Of a stretch of 50,104 nt of DNA, positions 48,147 to 50,104 are shown in pieces. The notes beneath the pieces were generated by a model. The model was not told where the DNA came from, searched no databases, and saw nothing but the letters and a program-made list of their open reading frames with translations. The DNA lies in IMG/VR virus record IMGVR_UViG_3300042293_000657, positions 1 through 50,104 of that record; one strand, written 5' to 3'. Every line of letters starts with the position of its first letter. Position 1 is the stretch's first letter. A program made the translations under genes and the position numbers. The DNA is from a virus.

Positions 48147-50104
48147 CCTAGACCCCCATGAGCGTTTGAAAGAGCGGCAAGGGAAATTTGCACCTCTGTT
48201 AAGTCACCAAAGCTTGTTGCGTTGGCAGTAGTGGCTATGGTTATGTAGTCTAGGGTGTTAGAACCGCCATAACCACCACCAAAGATACCACGGGTTGTAG
48301 ATGAACACGCAGCAAGCTCACGCCTTGCAACATTCAAGTCACCAAAGTCTGTTGCATTACCAGTAGTAGCGATAGTAATATAGTCTATTACGTTGGAGGG
48401 ACCATTACCGCCACCAAATACACCGCGAGTTGTGGATGAGCACGCAGCAGTTCCTTGTCTAGCAATTGTCAAGTCACCAAAGCTTGTTGCGTTGGCAGTA
48501 GTGGCTATGGTTATGTAGTCTATTGAGTTAGTAACTGGGCTTGATCCAGCAAAAACACCGCGAGTTGTGGATGAGCACGCAGATACCTGTGATTTAGCAG
48601 CCGTTAAGTCACCAAAATCTATGGCGTTGCCAGTAGTGGCTATGGTAATGTACTCCATGGTGTTGGTAAAGTCTCCAGTATATCCACCACCAAATACACC
48701 GCGAGTTGTGGATGAGCACGCAGCAATGTCTTTTGTAGCAGCCGTTAAGTCACCAAAATCTATGGCGTTGCCAGTAGTGGCTATGGTAATGTAGTCCATG
48801 GTGTTGTAATTAGAACTGCCAGAAAACCCACCACCAAATACGCCGCGAGTTGTGGAAGAACATCCAGCAAATGCATATCTAGCAACGGTCAAGTCCCCAA
48901 AGTCTGTTGCGTCGCCTTGAGAAGAGATGGTGATGTAGCTCATCGTATTGGTGTTAGATGTTTGGTATCCTCCACCAAATACACCGCGAGCAACTATTCC
49001 TCCTTCTACTACCCCATCTGCTTTTGCAGAAATAAGAAGTGACCAGTTAGAGGAAGCAGATAATGTTCTCAAAGTCCAATTAATACCATCGGTGGAGGTG
49101 TATGCATTGGCAGAGTTTCTTTCTACAGAAACAAACTGGTTGTCAACGTACTCTATATCATACCAAACTGTGCTATTTGGCTTAGTGGTAAGGGTCCAAG
49201 TAATTCCGTCTGCGGAAAGTGCCACATCCCATGAATTTCCTACTGCAACAAATGTATTATTTCCAAAAGCAACTGCATTGTATATTGTAGTGTTTGCTGC
49301 AGGTATGGTGCTACGGGACCAAGTTTGAGCATCGTATGAGTAAATTGATCCAATATTTGCTCTAGTTCCTACTCCAACCATAATGTCTACTGCAGATAAA
49401 TTTTTTCCTACAGCAAAATCATTAATACTTAAGGTTCCAGTAGGGTTGGAAAAACCTGTCCAAGTAATACCGTCAGTTGAGTGATGAATGTTAGGGTTAT
49501 TGTTAGTAGAACTTGCCCTAACAAACCTTCCTAGACCATATTTAAAGGCAGATCCAGAACCAGTTGTGCTTGGGGAGCTGCCTACTGTCCAAGTGATCCC
49601 ATTAGTGGAGACTGCTGTTACTGTTGAAGCCTGGGCCGTTATGATGTATTTGTTTGATCCGTTGTAGGCTATTCCCATAGTACTTGGGTTAGTGTTTGCT
49701 GTGATAAATGTTGCAGGGAATAGATTGCTAAGGTTCCAAGACACGCCATTGGTTGAGTAGATAACTGACTTTCTTCCTGCTGCCACAAACTTGCTGCCAT
49801 CGTAAAGTCCCTTGTACTTTTCTCCACCTATTGCTTGAGTTGCGGCAGTCCAAGTGATGCCATCAGTGGTAATGTTTGTTACTGACTTGTCATCTAGGGT
49901 GACCATGGTGATGGGCTGGGCAGGGACAGAAACAGGAGTTTTTGTGGTGTAGGCTTGATTCTTAGAGATGAGTGCAGTCCAAGTAGCAGAGTTAGTGAGT
50001 GATCTTGAAGTCCAAGTAATGCCATCGGTAGAGGTGTATGCATTGGCTGAGCTTCTTTGAACAGCAACAAACTGGTTGTCAAAGTATTCTACGTCATGCC
50101 AAGT
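48143..50104 (-). CDS. beta-propeller tail fibre/receptor-binding protein, 5' end outside window
   Basis: 653 residues visible; the frame is open to the window edge, so the true start lies further right and the internal ATG at 49906 is not the start. The upstream part repeats an Asp-box-like 'STDGITWT' phrase about every 50 residues (BNR/sialidase-type blades). Six tandem kelch-like units of about 45 residues follow, each starting RGVFGGG, then DYITIATTGNAxDFGDLT and ending in CSSTT. The two repeat types probably form two beta-propellers or one long fibre. The newly visible end (TWHDVEYFDNQFVAVQRSS) is another blade, similar to VWYDIEYVDNQFVSVER further on. Adjacent transferases and fibre genes suggest receptor recognition. 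DNA repeats make it prone to recombination. Confidence 0.75.
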   Translation of the reverse strand, partial: TWHDVEYFDNQFVAVQRSSANAYTSTDGITWTSRSLTNSATWTALISKNQAYTTKTPVSVPAQPITMVTLDDKSVTNITTDGITWTAATQAIGGEKYKGLYDGSKFVAAGRKSVIYSTNGVSWNLSNLFPATFITANTNPSTMGIAYNGSNKYIITAQASTVTAVSTNGITWTVGSSPSTTGSGSAFKYGLGRFVRASSTNNNPNIHHSTDGITWTGFSNPTGTLSINDFAVGKNLSAVDIMVGVGTRANIGSIYSYDAQTWSRSTIPAANTTIYNAVAFGNNTFVAVGNSWDVALSADGITWTLTTKPNSTVWYDIEYVDNQFVSVERNSANAYTSTDGINWTLRTLSASSNWSLLISAKADGVVEGGIVARGVFGGGYQTSNTNTMSYITISSQGDATDFGDLTVARYAFAGCSSTTRGVFGGGFSGSSNYNTMDYITIATTGNAIDFGDLTAATKDIAACSSTTRGVFGGGYTGDFTNTMEYITIATTGNAIDFGDLTAAKSQVSACSSTTRGVFAGSSPVTNSIDYITIATTANATSFGDLTIARQGTAACSSTTRGVFGGGNGPSNVIDYITIATTGNATDFGDLNVARRELAACSSTTRGIFGGGYGGSNTLDYITIATTANATSFGDLTEVQISLAALSNAHGGLG
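48150..48990 (-). repeat. six tandem kelch-like units, about 135-144 bases each
   Basis: The units are nearly identical in places: 48201-48252 equals 48471-48522 (52 bases) and 48595-48652 equals 48736-48793 (58 bases), both without mismatch. The unit length is a multiple of three, so recombination would add or remove whole blades in frame. Confidence 0.85.

Noticed and set aside
48143-49906. Treating the beta-propeller gene as complete from the ATG at 49906.
   Set aside because: The same frame continues without a stop to 50104 and encodes another recognisable repeat blade, so the start is outside the window.
1-50104. tRNA genes, integrase, attachment sites, insertion sequences.
   Set aside because: The gaps are too short for most of these, and no cloverleaf, recombinase or terminal inverted repeats were recognised by reading; a dedicated tRNA search over the whole genome would be needed to exclude them elsewhere.

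Overview
The window is a continuous piece of a large double-stranded DNA bacteriophage genome with siphovirus-type (long, non-contractile tail) morphogenesis genes. It is AT-rich and tightly packed, with many TAATG, TGATG and ATGA stop/start overlaps. The phage assignment rests on an uninterrupted portal, prohead protease, major capsid, head-tail connector, tail tube, frameshifted tail chaperone, giant tape measure and baseplate order. No host gene is visible. Family content suggests a relative of the large actinobacteriophages: Cas4/RecB-like nuclease, phage RecA, MazG, full-length DnaE, CHC2 primase, DnaB helicase, class II ribonucleotide reductase and a secreted lysozyme-like lysin. The low GC would fit a low-GC aquatic actinobacterium better than a soil Streptomyces, but host and relatives are inference from memory, not a search.

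Nearly everything is transcribed leftward (minus strand). In transcription order from the right: (1) 50.1-40.5 kb holds a beta-propeller fibre protein (5' end outside the window), an unknown helical protein, three glycosyltransferases, a small acidic protein and a 1221-residue LamG-type fibre protein. (2) 40.4-39.5 kb holds the only two rightward genes, a small unknown protein and a secreted lysozyme-like protein, ending in a strong terminator that faces the glycosyltransferase gene. (3) 39.4-37.1 kb holds an adenosylcobalamin-dependent ribonucleotide reductase and a small pre-portal protein. (4) 37.1-29.5 kb holds the head genes and tail tube. (5) 29.3-10.4 kb holds the tail chaperones with a CCCAAAC -1 frameshift site, a 3453-residue tape measure protein and the tail-tip/baseplate proteins. 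(6) 10.3 kb to 1 is the DNA-metabolism block: zinc ribbon, HTH protein, two small proteins, DnaB, a small protein, DnaG-type primase, SSB-like protein, DnaE, MazG, RecA, zinc ribbon, resolvase-like nuclease, unknown protein and Cas4/RecB-like nuclease (3' end outside the window).

The replication block could supply a nearly self-sufficient replisome (helicase, primase, SSB, polymerase whose PHP site looks intact) plus recombination and nucleotide-pool functions. The structural block builds a capsid and a tail that the tape measure length predicts to be about 0.5 micrometre long. Regulation is readable: the 9-mer TGATATAAT, an extended -10 promoter, occurs five times in short leftward intergenic gaps. 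Two of these lie directly after hairpins that follow the major capsid and tail tube genes. Several other genes have a -10 box so close to the start codon that leaderless mRNA is likely. No terminase, holin, integrase, tRNA, CRISPR array or insertion sequence was recognised, and no gene-free stretch exceeds about 160 bases.
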